A DNA stretch of 7,924 nucleotides from an uncultured Eubacteriales bacterium. GTDB lineage: Bacteria > Bacillota > Clostridia > Oscillospirales > Butyricicoccaceae. The position numbers were made by a program, and so were the translations under genes. Location of the stretch: NCBI GenBank assembly GCA_949740695.1, contig CATJIY010000057.1, forward strand, positions 1-7,924. The letters run 5' to 3'. Every line of letters begins with the position of its first letter. Positions within the stretch are counted from its first letter, which is position 1. The notes beneath the pieces were generated by a model that saw nothing but the letters and a program-made list of their open reading frames with translations, did no database searches and had not been told where the DNA came from. This document shows, piece by piece, positions 1-5,780 of this stretch.

Positions 1-17
1 CAAGTGTTTTTATCCAT
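1..17 (-). CDS. possible start of a further gene, cut by the window edge
   Basis: An ATG on the minus strand at position 17 opens a frame reading Met-Asp-Lys-Asn-Thr before the window ends. A GGGAG that could serve as a ribosome binding site lies about 5 nt upstream (23-27). It sits about 60 nt beyond a strong terminator, so it would begin a new transcription unit, but I see no clear -35/-10 pair in between. Only five codons are visible, so no function can be assigned and the start may be chance. On the opposite strand a frame open from the edge stops at 75-77, just before the terminator. It could equally be the last 24 codons of a convergent gene, but its residues resemble nothing I know. 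Confidence 0.2.
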
Positions 18-76
18 GCGCGCTCCCGCTCTGATGGGCTTTTTGTCCTCTTGAGCTGGGAAAGGGCTCTCTCCTG

Positions 77-112
77 AAAAAATGACCGCCCCAAAGGCGG
101 TCATAATTTTTT
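77..112 (-). terminator. intrinsic terminator, probably bidirectional, ending the PLP enzyme-ruvC-DJ-1 unit
   Basis: A perfect 9-bp inverted repeat (82-90 with 96-104, GC-rich core GACCGCC/GGCGGTC) encloses a 5-nt loop. Read on the minus strand it is followed by a run of T (81-77). Read on the plus strand it is followed by AATTTTTT (105-112). It lies about 55 nt after the stop of the DJ-1/PfpI gene. The two T-tracts suggest it can stop transcription from either side. Confidence 0.85.
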
Positions 113-158
113 AGGAATGATCCTCTCCTCTTTGCCCCCGTGCGACGGCGGGAAGCGG

Positions 159-758
159 CTATACACCGGACATGGGCGCTGTATAAAAGCCTAATTTATG
201 AAAGTGATACCATTCCTGAATTTTTTCTTCGCTCACATCTCCCAGCGCCAACAACACTTCTTTCGCAAACTCCATCGGAGCAGTGCCATTCGCTGTGACA
301 ACCGTTCCATCCCGCACGGCCTGCCGGGCCAGATATTTGGCCTCCCCAAAATAAGCCTTCCCCGCCCAGCGTTTCAAGTCGGTCAAATCATTGCTGGTAT
401 GCGCCACATCGTTCAACGCCCCGGCCGTCCCCAAAAAAGCAGCGGCGTCACAAATACCGGCCAACACTTTCCCACTTTCCCGACAACGCTTTATCAAAGG
501 CTTTACCGCTTGCGCCGCCTCAGTCCTCCAAGTCATTCCCCCAATAAGGATCGCCGCTTCATAATCTGGAGGTACGGCCGCCAAGTCATAATCCGGAAGC
601 GTATGAAACCCACCAATAGATAAAACCGGGTCTTTGGTCAAAGATACGGTCTTGATTTCATAGGCGTCCTGCCCCAGCATTTTAATGGCGGAGGACAAAT
701 AAGCAGCTTCCCAATCGGCGTATTGGGGCAAAAGCACAAATAGAATCATTTTGGACAT
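159..758 (-). CDS. DJ-1/PfpI family protein (class I glutamine amidotransferase-like)
   Basis: A 199-residue single-domain protein, the usual length for stand-alone DJ-1/PfpI proteins. The N-terminal strand MILFVLL leads into DWE with Glu17, the position of the conserved glutamate that interacts with the nucleophile. An 'AAILIGG' strand occupies about 69-74. The nucleophile elbow AGICDAAAFLG (100-110) carries Cys103, and His120 in AHTSND fits the third active-site position. The family includes deglycase or chaperone-like, protease-like and stress proteins, so the substrate cannot be given from sequence. No signal peptide or membrane segment is visible, so it is probably cytoplasmic. The start is set by AAAGGA 9 nt upstream (768-773). 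Met4 is less well spaced. It follows ruvC by 30 nt, is the last gene of its unit, and is followed by the terminator at 77-112. Confidence 0.9.
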   Translation of the reverse strand: MSKMILFVLLPQYADWEAAYLSSAIKMLGQDAYEIKTVSLTKDPVLSIGGFHTLPDYDLAAVPPDYEAAILIGGMTWRTEAAQAVKPLIKRCRESGKVLAGICDAAAFLGTAGALNDVAHTSNDLTDLKRWAGKAYFGEAKYLARQAVRDGTVVTANGTAPMEFAKEVLLALGDVSEEKIQEWYHFHKLGFYTAPMSGV

Positions 759-788
759 ACTCGGTTTTCCTTTCTGAAAAATGCTTAA

Positions 789-1277
789 CTACCGTAGACG
801 CAGCAGACTGCCGGCGGCGTTGGCGTGACAAAGGGCGATGGCCAGCGCATCTGCGGCGTCATCCGGCTTAGGCACAGCTTTGAGTCCGAGAATCTGGCGG
901 GTCATCTCCATGACCTGCTTTTTTTCGGCCTTGCCATAGCCCACCACCCCCTGCTTTACCTGAGACGGGGTATAAGACACCGGCTCCAACCCTCGCTCGG
1001 CGCAGGCCGCCAAAATAACGCCTCTGGCCTGGGCTACTTGGATACCAGTGGTGATGTTTGTGTTGAAAAAAAGTTCCTCAACGGCCACTGCCGCCGGCTG
1101 AATTTGCTCCAGCAAGGTACGCATATCTCGGGAGATCTCCAACAGCCGCCGGGACATCTCCATCCCTGCCGGAGTTGTAATCGCGCCATAACACGCCATC
1201 TTGTGCCGGCCCCGGTTGGTTTCAATCGCTCCATAACCCACAATAGCATAACCCGGATCCAATCCCAAAACGATCAC
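789..1277 (-). CDS. ruvC: crossover junction endodeoxyribonuclease RuvC
   Basis: A 162-residue protein, full length for RuvC. RuvC is the dimeric metal-dependent nuclease that resolves Holliday junctions during recombination and repair, acting with the RuvAB branch-migration motor. The RNase H-like acidic residues are all present: Asp7 in LGLDPG, Glu67 in VAVEELFF, and Asp140 and Asp143 in KPDDAADALAIALCH. The family signature around NTNITTGIQVAQARGVIL (72-89) and the TPSQVKQGVVGYGKAEKKQV stretch are also present. The start is GTG at 1277, overlapping the TGA of the upstream PLP-enzyme gene by 4 nt (GTGA). AGGAG (1285-1289) lies 7 nt before it, so translation is probably coupled. ruvA and ruvB, often adjacent to ruvC, are not in this window; a DJ-1/PfpI gene follows instead. 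Confidence 0.96.
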   Translation of the reverse strand: MIVLGLDPGYAIVGYGAIETNRGRHKMACYGAITTPAGMEMSRRLLEISRDMRTLLEQIQPAAVAVEELFFNTNITTGIQVAQARGVILAACAERGLEPVSYTPSQVKQGVVGYGKAEKKQVMEMTRQILGLKAVPKPDDAADALAIALCHANAAGSLLRLR

Positions 1278-2512
1278 TGAGCCGCTCCTAACCGTTCCGC
1301 CGCCCGCAGCACCCCCAGCTTGCCCGCCTCATAAGTGAGCCCGCCCTGGAAGTAGCAGGTATATGGCTCTCGCAGAGGAGCGTCGCAGCTCAGCTCAATG
1401 GAAGAGCCCTGAATAAAGGCCCCTGCTGCCATGATAACTTGGCTCTCATACCCCGGCATATCTCCCGGCTGAGGCAAGGCAAAGCTATCCACCGGAGATG
1501 CGCTCTGGATTCCTTGACAAAACCGAATCAGCGGTTCTGGATTTCCAAAATCAATGGTTTGGATGATATCATATCTTGGTTCCTCTGGAGCGGGAGACAC
1601 CCGATAGCCCAGCTCAGCCATTACTCCAGCGCAAAAAGCGGCGGTCTTCACGGCCTGAGCAGTCACATGGGGCGCTAAAAAAAAGCCCTGATACAACGCC
1701 CGATTCATCCCTAAAGAAGCGCCGCACTCCCCGCCAATGCCCGGCAGGGTCAGCCGCTCGGCCGCTCGCGCTACCAGATCGGCCCGTCCAGCTACATAAC
1801 CGCCGCAGGGCGCCAGACCACCGCCAGGATTTTTAATCAAAGAAGCAGCCATCAGGTCAGCGCCATGTGCCAGCGGCTCAGTCTCGCAGGTAAACTCCCC
1901 ATAGCTGTTATCCACCATCACCACAATATTGGGATTCACCGATTTCACTAACCGGGCCAGCGCTCCGATCTCTTCGGGCGAAAGGGTCTTTCGCAAACCA
2001 TAACCCCGGCTTCGCTGAATAAAAACCGCTCCCACATCGGGCGCTGACACCGCCTCCCGAATAGCGGCCTCGTCAGGCATGCCATTCTTCATAGGCGTCT
2101 CTCGATAACCCATTCCATAATCCGGAAAGGTTCCCGGCAATTTGCCTCGTTTGCCCACTAAGGTTTCTAATGTATCATAAACTCCGCCGGTAACGCTGAC
2201 CATCGTTTGTCCCGGGCGTAAGCAAGCAAACATAGCGCAGGCAATGGCGTGCGTGCCGTTGACAAAAGAAGTGCGCACCAACGCTTGCTCTCCGCCCAGC
2301 ACCCGAGCGTAGATCCTTTCCAGCTTGTCCCTCCCCACATCGTCATATCCATAGCCGGTAGTTCCGGCAAAATCCCCCGCCTGCACTCGCTCCTGAGCAA
2401 AGGCGGCCAATACCTTTTCCGTGCAAACCAAGGCGATCCGATCAATCTCGGCAAACCGCCCCGCACACCGGATTTCTGCCCGACGTGCCAGATCCTCCAT
2501 CTGCTGATTCAT
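1274..2512 (-). CDS. PLP-dependent methionine gamma-lyase family protein (YnbB-like, 'aluminum resistance' family)
   Basis: A 412-residue fold-type I PLP enzyme of the family represented by Bacillus subtilis YnbB. It is related to Cys/Met-metabolism lyases, but the physiological reaction is not established, and 'aluminum resistance' is an inherited name. Visible landmarks are TSFVNGTHAIA (81-91), GGVYDTLETL with Tyr112 near the cofactor, QRSRGY (166-171), and VVMVDNSYGEF with Asp201 for the pyridine nitrogen. LIKNPGGGLAP carries Lys227, the expected Schiff-base lysine. The conserved C-terminal block runs from QVIMAAGAFIQGSSIELSCD to FQGGLTYEAGK. A GTG at 2536 would add eight residues, but AAGGAG sits 10 nt before the ATG at 2512 and nothing comparable precedes the GTG, so I chose 2512. 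It is the first gene of its transcription unit and overlaps ruvC by 4 nt. Confidence 0.93.
   Translation of the reverse strand: MNQQMEDLARRAEIRCAGRFAEIDRIALVCTEKVLAAFAQERVQAGDFAGTTGYGYDDVGRDKLERIYARVLGGEQALVRTSFVNGTHAIACAMFACLRPGQTMVSVTGGVYDTLETLVGKRGKLPGTFPDYGMGYRETPMKNGMPDEAAIREAVSAPDVGAVFIQRSRGYGLRKTLSPEEIGALARLVKSVNPNIVVMVDNSYGEFTCETEPLAHGADLMAASLIKNPGGGLAPCGGYVAGRADLVARAAERLTLPGIGGECGASLGMNRALYQGFFLAPHVTAQAVKTAAFCAGVMAELGYRVSPAPEEPRYDIIQTIDFGNPEPLIRFCQGIQSASPVDSFALPQPGDMPGYESQVIMAAGAFIQGSSIELSCDAPLREPYTCYFQGGLTYEAGKLGVLRAAERLGAAQ
1285..1289 (-). promoter_or_regulatory. ribosome binding site fixing the GTG start of ruvC
   Basis: AGGAG on the minus strand, 7 nt before the GTG at 1277, lies inside the last codons of the preceding gene. 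It supports the non-ATG start and translational coupling across the GTGA overlap. Confidence 0.8.
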
Positions 2513-2522
2513 TAAAATATCG

Positions 2523-2528
2523 CTCCTT
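2523..2528 (-). promoter_or_regulatory. ribosome binding site fixing the ATG start of the PLP enzyme
   Basis: AAGGAG on the minus strand, 10 nt before the ATG at 2512. It falls inside the open frame that begins at the upstream GTG (2536), which is why the longer start is unlikely. Confidence 0.8.
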
Positions 2529-2600
2529 ATTTCCACACAATCCGAAATATTTTTTTTAAAAATAACTGTTTGTTTCCGATTTTTGCCCTATATTGGCTAA

Positions 2601-2645
2601 AATATATCCTCAAACTCTTTATCGCCAACATCGCTTATCCGTCAA
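2601..2645 (-). promoter_or_regulatory. candidate sigma-A-type promoter(s) for the PLP enzyme-ruvC-DJ-1 unit
   Basis: Two overlapping candidates lie on the minus strand between the M42 terminator and the PLP-enzyme gene. One is TTGACG (2640-2645), a 16-bp spacer and GATAAA (2618-2623). The other is TTGGCG (2623-2628), a 16-bp spacer and TATATT (2601-2606). Each matches 9 of 12 consensus bases. The region down to the start codon is AT-rich, and the leader would be roughly 80-100 nt. A promoter here is expected because a terminator isolates this unit from the genes upstream. Which hexamers are used cannot be decided by eye. Confidence 0.45.
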
Positions 2646-2655
2646 GATCAATTTG

Positions 2656-2690
2656 AAAAAGCGTGGCGCCCTCCTAAAAAAGCGCCACGC
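2656..2690 (-). terminator. intrinsic terminator ending the murD/M42 peptidase run
   Basis: A perfect 9-bp GC-rich inverted repeat, GCGTGGCGC/GCGCCACGC (2661-2669 with 2682-2690), encloses a 12-nt loop. On the minus strand it is followed directly by TTTTT (2660-2656). It lies about 20 nt after the stop codon of the fourth M42 gene and separates that run from the PLP-enzyme unit. Confidence 0.88.
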
Positions 2691-2710
2691 CTTTTGCATC
2701 CCATATTCTT

Positions 2711-3739
2711 TTATTTTAGCTCCAATAAAGATGCCGCTGCAACCAGCCGGCCAGCGTTTTCCACGTCTTTCAGACTGACCATCTCGCCCGGCGCATGAAT
2801 GTTGCGACAAGGGATACTGATACAGCCGGACAAAACGCCCTCCCGACTGACCTGGACTGCCCCAGCGTCAGTACCGCCAGACAGCAGAATTTCATCCTGC
2901 CAGGTGATGCCGGCCTGCTCCGCCGCCTGCCGCAAATGATTTTTCACTTGGGGATTGCACAGCAAACTTCCATCCTTAATCTTGATGGTGGGACCTTTTC
3001 CCAAACTCACCGCCATACGCTGATAGTCCTGCTGCGCGGGCGTATCTCCAGTAGCGGTAACGTCCACCGCAATTCCCATATGAGGCTGAACCCGCCAAGC
3101 GGCCGATTTTACACCCCGCAGGCCCACTTCCTCTTGCACCGTAAAAACAAAATACAAATCGTTCTTCACCGGCTGATCTTTGAGCTGTTCCATCGCAATC
3201 AGCAGGGCGATACAGCTGGAAAGATTATCCGCATAAGGCGTCAGCATGCAGCCCCCCGCCGCCAACGACGGCTGCGCGTCAAAAACAGCCACCGATCCAA
3301 TAGGCGCCAATTTTTCAGCCTCTTCCTTGCTTTTCGCTCCCAGGTCGATATACAGATCGTGGATATCCACAGCTCCATAATTCCCTTTTTCCACTTTGGC
3401 AGAGGCGTCCGGCCAGATGGCCCCTCGCGCACCGCTCTCCAGCCGAACGGTAGCGCCGATCAACCCCGCAGGACTATGTCCCCCCACAGGTTCAAAGCGC
3501 AAATAGCCCTGTTGATCCACAAAAGTAATCATCAATCCGATCACGTCCATATGGGCGGGAAAGAGTATCCGCTTACCCGGTCCTCGTTTGTGGCAGATCA
3601 GATTGCCAAGCGTATCAGTAAACACCTCGTCCACATAGGGCGCGGCCAGCGCTTCCAGCAGCTTCCGCTGAGGTTTTTCAAAGCCAGAGGGCAACGCCTC
3701 CGCTACCAGCTGGTTTTGCAATTCTAAAATATTCAGCAT
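2711..3739 (-). CDS. M42 family metallo-aminopeptidase, fourth of four tandem paralogs (M42-4)
   Basis: A 342-residue protein, normal length for M42 (glutamyl/leucyl aminopeptidase-like, cytoplasmic, two-metal). Family members remove N-terminal residues from peptides and assemble into 12-subunit tetrahedral shells. All key residues are present: His63 in PAHMD, bridging Asp171 in PYADN, catalytic Glu203 with ligand Glu204 in VQEEVG, Asp226 in AVDV, and His315 in NIHA. The SGGTDAGAVQ motif (287-296) is canonical. Asn172 replaces the second Asp of the usual DD. Which residue it removes cannot be read from sequence. It is closest to M42-3, sharing GNLICHK, ALLIAME, IKIKD and QDEI. It starts at ATG 3739, with AGGAGG 8 nt upstream overlapping the previous stop codon. 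It lies 13 nt after M42-3 and is followed by the terminator at 2656-2690. Confidence 0.94.
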   Translation of the reverse strand: MLNILELQNQLVAEALPSGFEKPQRKLLEALAAPYVDEVFTDTLGNLICHKRGPGKRILFPAHMDVIGLMITFVDQQGYLRFEPVGGHSPAGLIGATVRLESGARGAIWPDASAKVEKGNYGAVDIHDLYIDLGAKSKEEAEKLAPIGSVAVFDAQPSLAAGGCMLTPYADNLSSCIALLIAMEQLKDQPVKNDLYFVFTVQEEVGLRGVKSAAWRVQPHMGIAVDVTATGDTPAQQDYQRMAVSLGKGPTIKIKDGSLLCNPQVKNHLRQAAEQAGITWQDEILLSGGTDAGAVQVSREGVLSGCISIPCRNIHAPGEMVSLKDVENAGRLVAAASLLELK

Positions 3740-3747
3740 CGCTTTCC

Positions 3748-3753
3748 CCTCCT
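3748..3753 (-). promoter_or_regulatory. perfect AGGAGG ribosome binding site of M42-4
   Basis: AGGAGG on the minus strand, 8 nt before ATG 3739, begins inside the TGA stop of M42-3. It is the strongest ribosome binding site in the run, so the last peptidase may be translated at least as well as its neighbours. Confidence 0.8.
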
Positions 3754-4757
3754 CACTGGTTTAAAAAGGCCGCCAGCAGCGCCCCGGCCCATTCCACATC
3801 CTGGCGGTCATAGACCTCGGCGGGGGAATGGATATGCCTGGTAGGAATACTGATATAAGCCGCCTGTCCGTTGGGCACTGACAACTGCATGGCGGAGGTA
3901 TCTGTTCCGCCATAAAGCATAATCTCATCCTGTATCGGAATGTCTGCCTTTTGAGCAGTTTCCTTCAACACGCTGTTCAGTTCCGGACTGCAAATCACGC
4001 TAGAATCCTTAATCTTAACAGCAGGCCCTTTACCCAAAGTCACCACCCGGGGCAGGTGCTTTTCCAATGGGATATCATCGCTGTCGCAAACGTCGCATGC
4101 GATAGCAATTTCTGGCTGAATAGCCAGGGCCGCAGTTCTCGCTCCCCGACACCCTACTTCCTCTTGAACAGAGAACACAAAATAAGCATCATACTTAGCG
4201 GTTTTCACACCTTCCATGGCAATCAGCAGCGCGACACAACCGGCAAGATCGTCAGCGTAAGGTCCCATAATCCGTCCGCCGGCAGCTTGGGTCACTGGGC
4301 TGTCAAACACCGCCATCGTACCCACCGGAGCTTTTTCCATAGCTTCCTGGCGGCTGGCCGCGCCAATGTCTAGATACAGTTGCTCCATGGTAATGGCGCT
4401 CCAACGGCTTTCCAGGTTGTTCCGTGGACGGAGAATACCTCGCAAACCGCCGCTCAAAACCACCCGCTGATTGATCAATCCTGCCGGGTCATGCCATCCC
4501 AAATTATGAATGGAGAGAAATCCCCCATCATCCGCGCCGGTGACCATAAAACCGATCCCATCCATATGGGCCGCCAACATAACCCGTTTTCCACTGCCCT
4601 TTTTATGGCAGATCAGGTTGCCCATAGCGTCAAACCGAACCTCATCCACAAAAGGCCGGGCTATTTCTGCCAACACCGCTCCCGCGCCGGTCCGCTCGCC
4701 GCCGGAAGGTTGTAACGCATGCGCCAAACGGCGGTGCATTTCCAATACGTCAAACAT
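3753..4757 (-). CDS. M42 family metallo-aminopeptidase, third of four tandem paralogs (M42-3)
   Basis: A 334-residue M42 enzyme. Metal ligands and catalytic residues are intact: His64 in AAHMD, Asp169 in PYADD, Glu199 and Glu200 in VQEEVG, Asp222 in ACDV, and His310 in HIHS. The substrate-loop motif reads GGTDTSAMQ (283-291) in place of the usual GGTDAGAxQ. An open frame extends upstream to 4874, but the 39 extra residues (rich in Trp, Arg and Ala) do not resemble M42 and lie inside M42-2. The ATG at 4757 aligns exactly with the start of M42-4 (MFDVLEM against MLNILEL). This start overlaps the end of M42-2 by 8 nt (ATGTTTGA). Only a weak GGGTGA precedes it, so translation probably depends on ribosomes finishing M42-2. 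It is most similar to M42-4. The loop before EQLYLDIG is a few residues shorter. Confidence 0.93.
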   Translation of the reverse strand: MFDVLEMHRRLAHALQPSGGERTGAGAVLAEIARPFVDEVRFDAMGNLICHKKGSGKRVMLAAHMDGIGFMVTGADDGGFLSIHNLGWHDPAGLINQRVVLSGGLRGILRPRNNLESRWSAITMEQLYLDIGAASRQEAMEKAPVGTMAVFDSPVTQAAGGRIMGPYADDLAGCVALLIAMEGVKTAKYDAYFVFSVQEEVGCRGARTAALAIQPEIAIACDVCDSDDIPLEKHLPRVVTLGKGPAVKIKDSSVICSPELNSVLKETAQKADIPIQDEIMLYGGTDTSAMQLSVPNGQAAYISIPTRHIHSPAEVYDRQDVEWAGALLAAFLNQ

Positions 4758-5778
4758 CCAGTTCACCCGCTTCCTCAATGACAATCTCCGCCATGCGGCG
4801 CACTTCTTCCAAATCAGGTAGATAGGCCACACTGCACGCGCAATGAATGTACCGTACCGGGGCTGCCAAACCAAAGGCCAACGCGCCTAAACCCGTAACA
4901 GCGCCTACCTGCGCGTCAGTTCCGCCGTTGGCGCTCTTGCGGTACTGCCACCGAACGCCTTTGGCGTCGGCGGTTTTCAGCACGGTTTCCCGCAGGTCCC
5001 GGCTATAAACCGTACCCTTGTCCATCAAAGACACCACCGCGCCCTGCCGCTGGCGGCAAGACTGCTTATGTTCAGGCACATCGGGCATATCGGCGGCAGT
5101 AGTTCCTTCAATGACTAAAACGCCGCCAGGCATAATCCGGTTGGCGGCCACTCTTGCGCCGCGGGGCCCGATCTCCTCTCCCACCACAAAGCCGAACCAG
5201 GTATCATAGGGCAGTTCCTGCTGTAAAAGTTGAACCATTACCGCGCAGCCCACCCGGTCGTCAATAGCCTTTGCCTTAACGCACTGATTCCCTAAAGGGA
5301 GGAATTTGCTGTCAAACATCACCGGTTCCCCTCGAGAAACCAGCTTTTCCGCCTCTTTTTTTGAACGGCATCCGATATCCACATAAAGACTAGAAAGGGC
5401 TGGCGCTTCCTTGCGTTCTTCTGGCGTAGTCAGATGAATCGCTTTCAAAGAGATAACGCCGGGAAGCTTTTTCTCCCCTACCCGCATCCTGCGTCCGATG
5501 GTAACCCGCGGGTCCACGCCCCCGGCTGGCGTCAGCTTCAGCATACCTTCCTCGGTGATATCCCGCACCAAAAAGCCCACCTCGTCCATGTGTGCCAACA
5601 CCAGCAACGGGCGCTTCCGAGTCTGTTTCCCTTTTTTGAATACCAACAGATTCCCCACAGCATCGGTAATCATCTCATCCGCATAAGCCCGAACCTGTTC
5701 CTCTAAAAAAATCCGAACCTCATCTTCATAGCCGGTAACCCCATCCAGGTCACACAACTGCTGCAACAAATCTTTCAT
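4750..5778 (-). CDS. M42 family metallo-aminopeptidase, second of four tandem paralogs (M42-2)
   Basis: A 342-residue M42 enzyme of a subtype different from its neighbours. Key residues (numbered from ATG 5778) are His63 and Asp65 in AHMDEVGF, Asp173 in AIDDR, catalytic Glu201 with ligand Glu202 in GEEIG, Glu224 in VIEGTTAADMP, and His312 in YIHC. The fourth ligand is Glu where the other three have Asp; the family accepts both. After the last His the usual Ser-Pro is replaced by Cys-Ala-Cys. The NGGTDA motif is present (284-289). The longest reading would start with GTG 5784, overlapping the upstream TGA, but GGGAGG then lies only 2 nt away. From ATG 5778 it lies 8 nt away, so ATG is preferred and the gap to M42-1 is 2 nt. 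A basic stretch KKGKQTRKR sits near residues 48-56. Confidence 0.93.
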   Translation of the reverse strand: MKDLLQQLCDLDGVTGYEDEVRIFLEEQVRAYADEMITDAVGNLLVFKKGKQTRKRPLLVLAHMDEVGFLVRDITEEGMLKLTPAGGVDPRVTIGRRMRVGEKKLPGVISLKAIHLTTPEERKEAPALSSLYVDIGCRSKKEAEKLVSRGEPVMFDSKFLPLGNQCVKAKAIDDRVGCAVMVQLLQQELPYDTWFGFVVGEEIGPRGARVAANRIMPGGVLVIEGTTAADMPDVPEHKQSCRQRQGAVVSLMDKGTVYSRDLRETVLKTADAKGVRWQYRKSANGGTDAQVGAVTGLGALAFGLAAPVRYIHCACSVAYLPDLEEVRRMAEIVIEEAGELDV

Positions 5779-5780
5779 GC

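Noticed and set aside
825..1280. A 151-codon open frame on the plus strand opposite ruvC, and similar plus-strand frames opposite the DJ-1, PLP-enzyme and other M42 genes
   Set aside because: All are shadows of well-supported minus-strand genes, without ribosome binding sites or recognisable motifs.
2548..2564. A/T-only near-palindrome TA-T8-A5-TA
   Set aside because: It is low-complexity sequence in an AT-rich leader, with no GC stem or second copy, so no specific function can be supported.
2513..2600. A SAM or other riboswitch in the leader of the PLP 'methionine' enzyme
   Set aside because: The leader is under about 100 nt, AT-rich, lacks a multi-helix layout, and has no terminator hairpin before the start codon.
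2795..3727. A 310-codon open frame on the plus strand opposite M42-4
   Set aside because: It is antisense to a gene with a complete set of family motifs, has no ribosome binding site, and its translation is low-complexity (rich in Arg, His, Gln, Ser). It is a by-product of the codon use on the other strand.
4758..4874. N-terminal extension of M42-3 by 39 residues
   Set aside because: The extension lies within the coding sequence of M42-2 in another frame, is unlike M42 N-termini, and is absent from the paralog M42-4, which aligns from ATG 4757.
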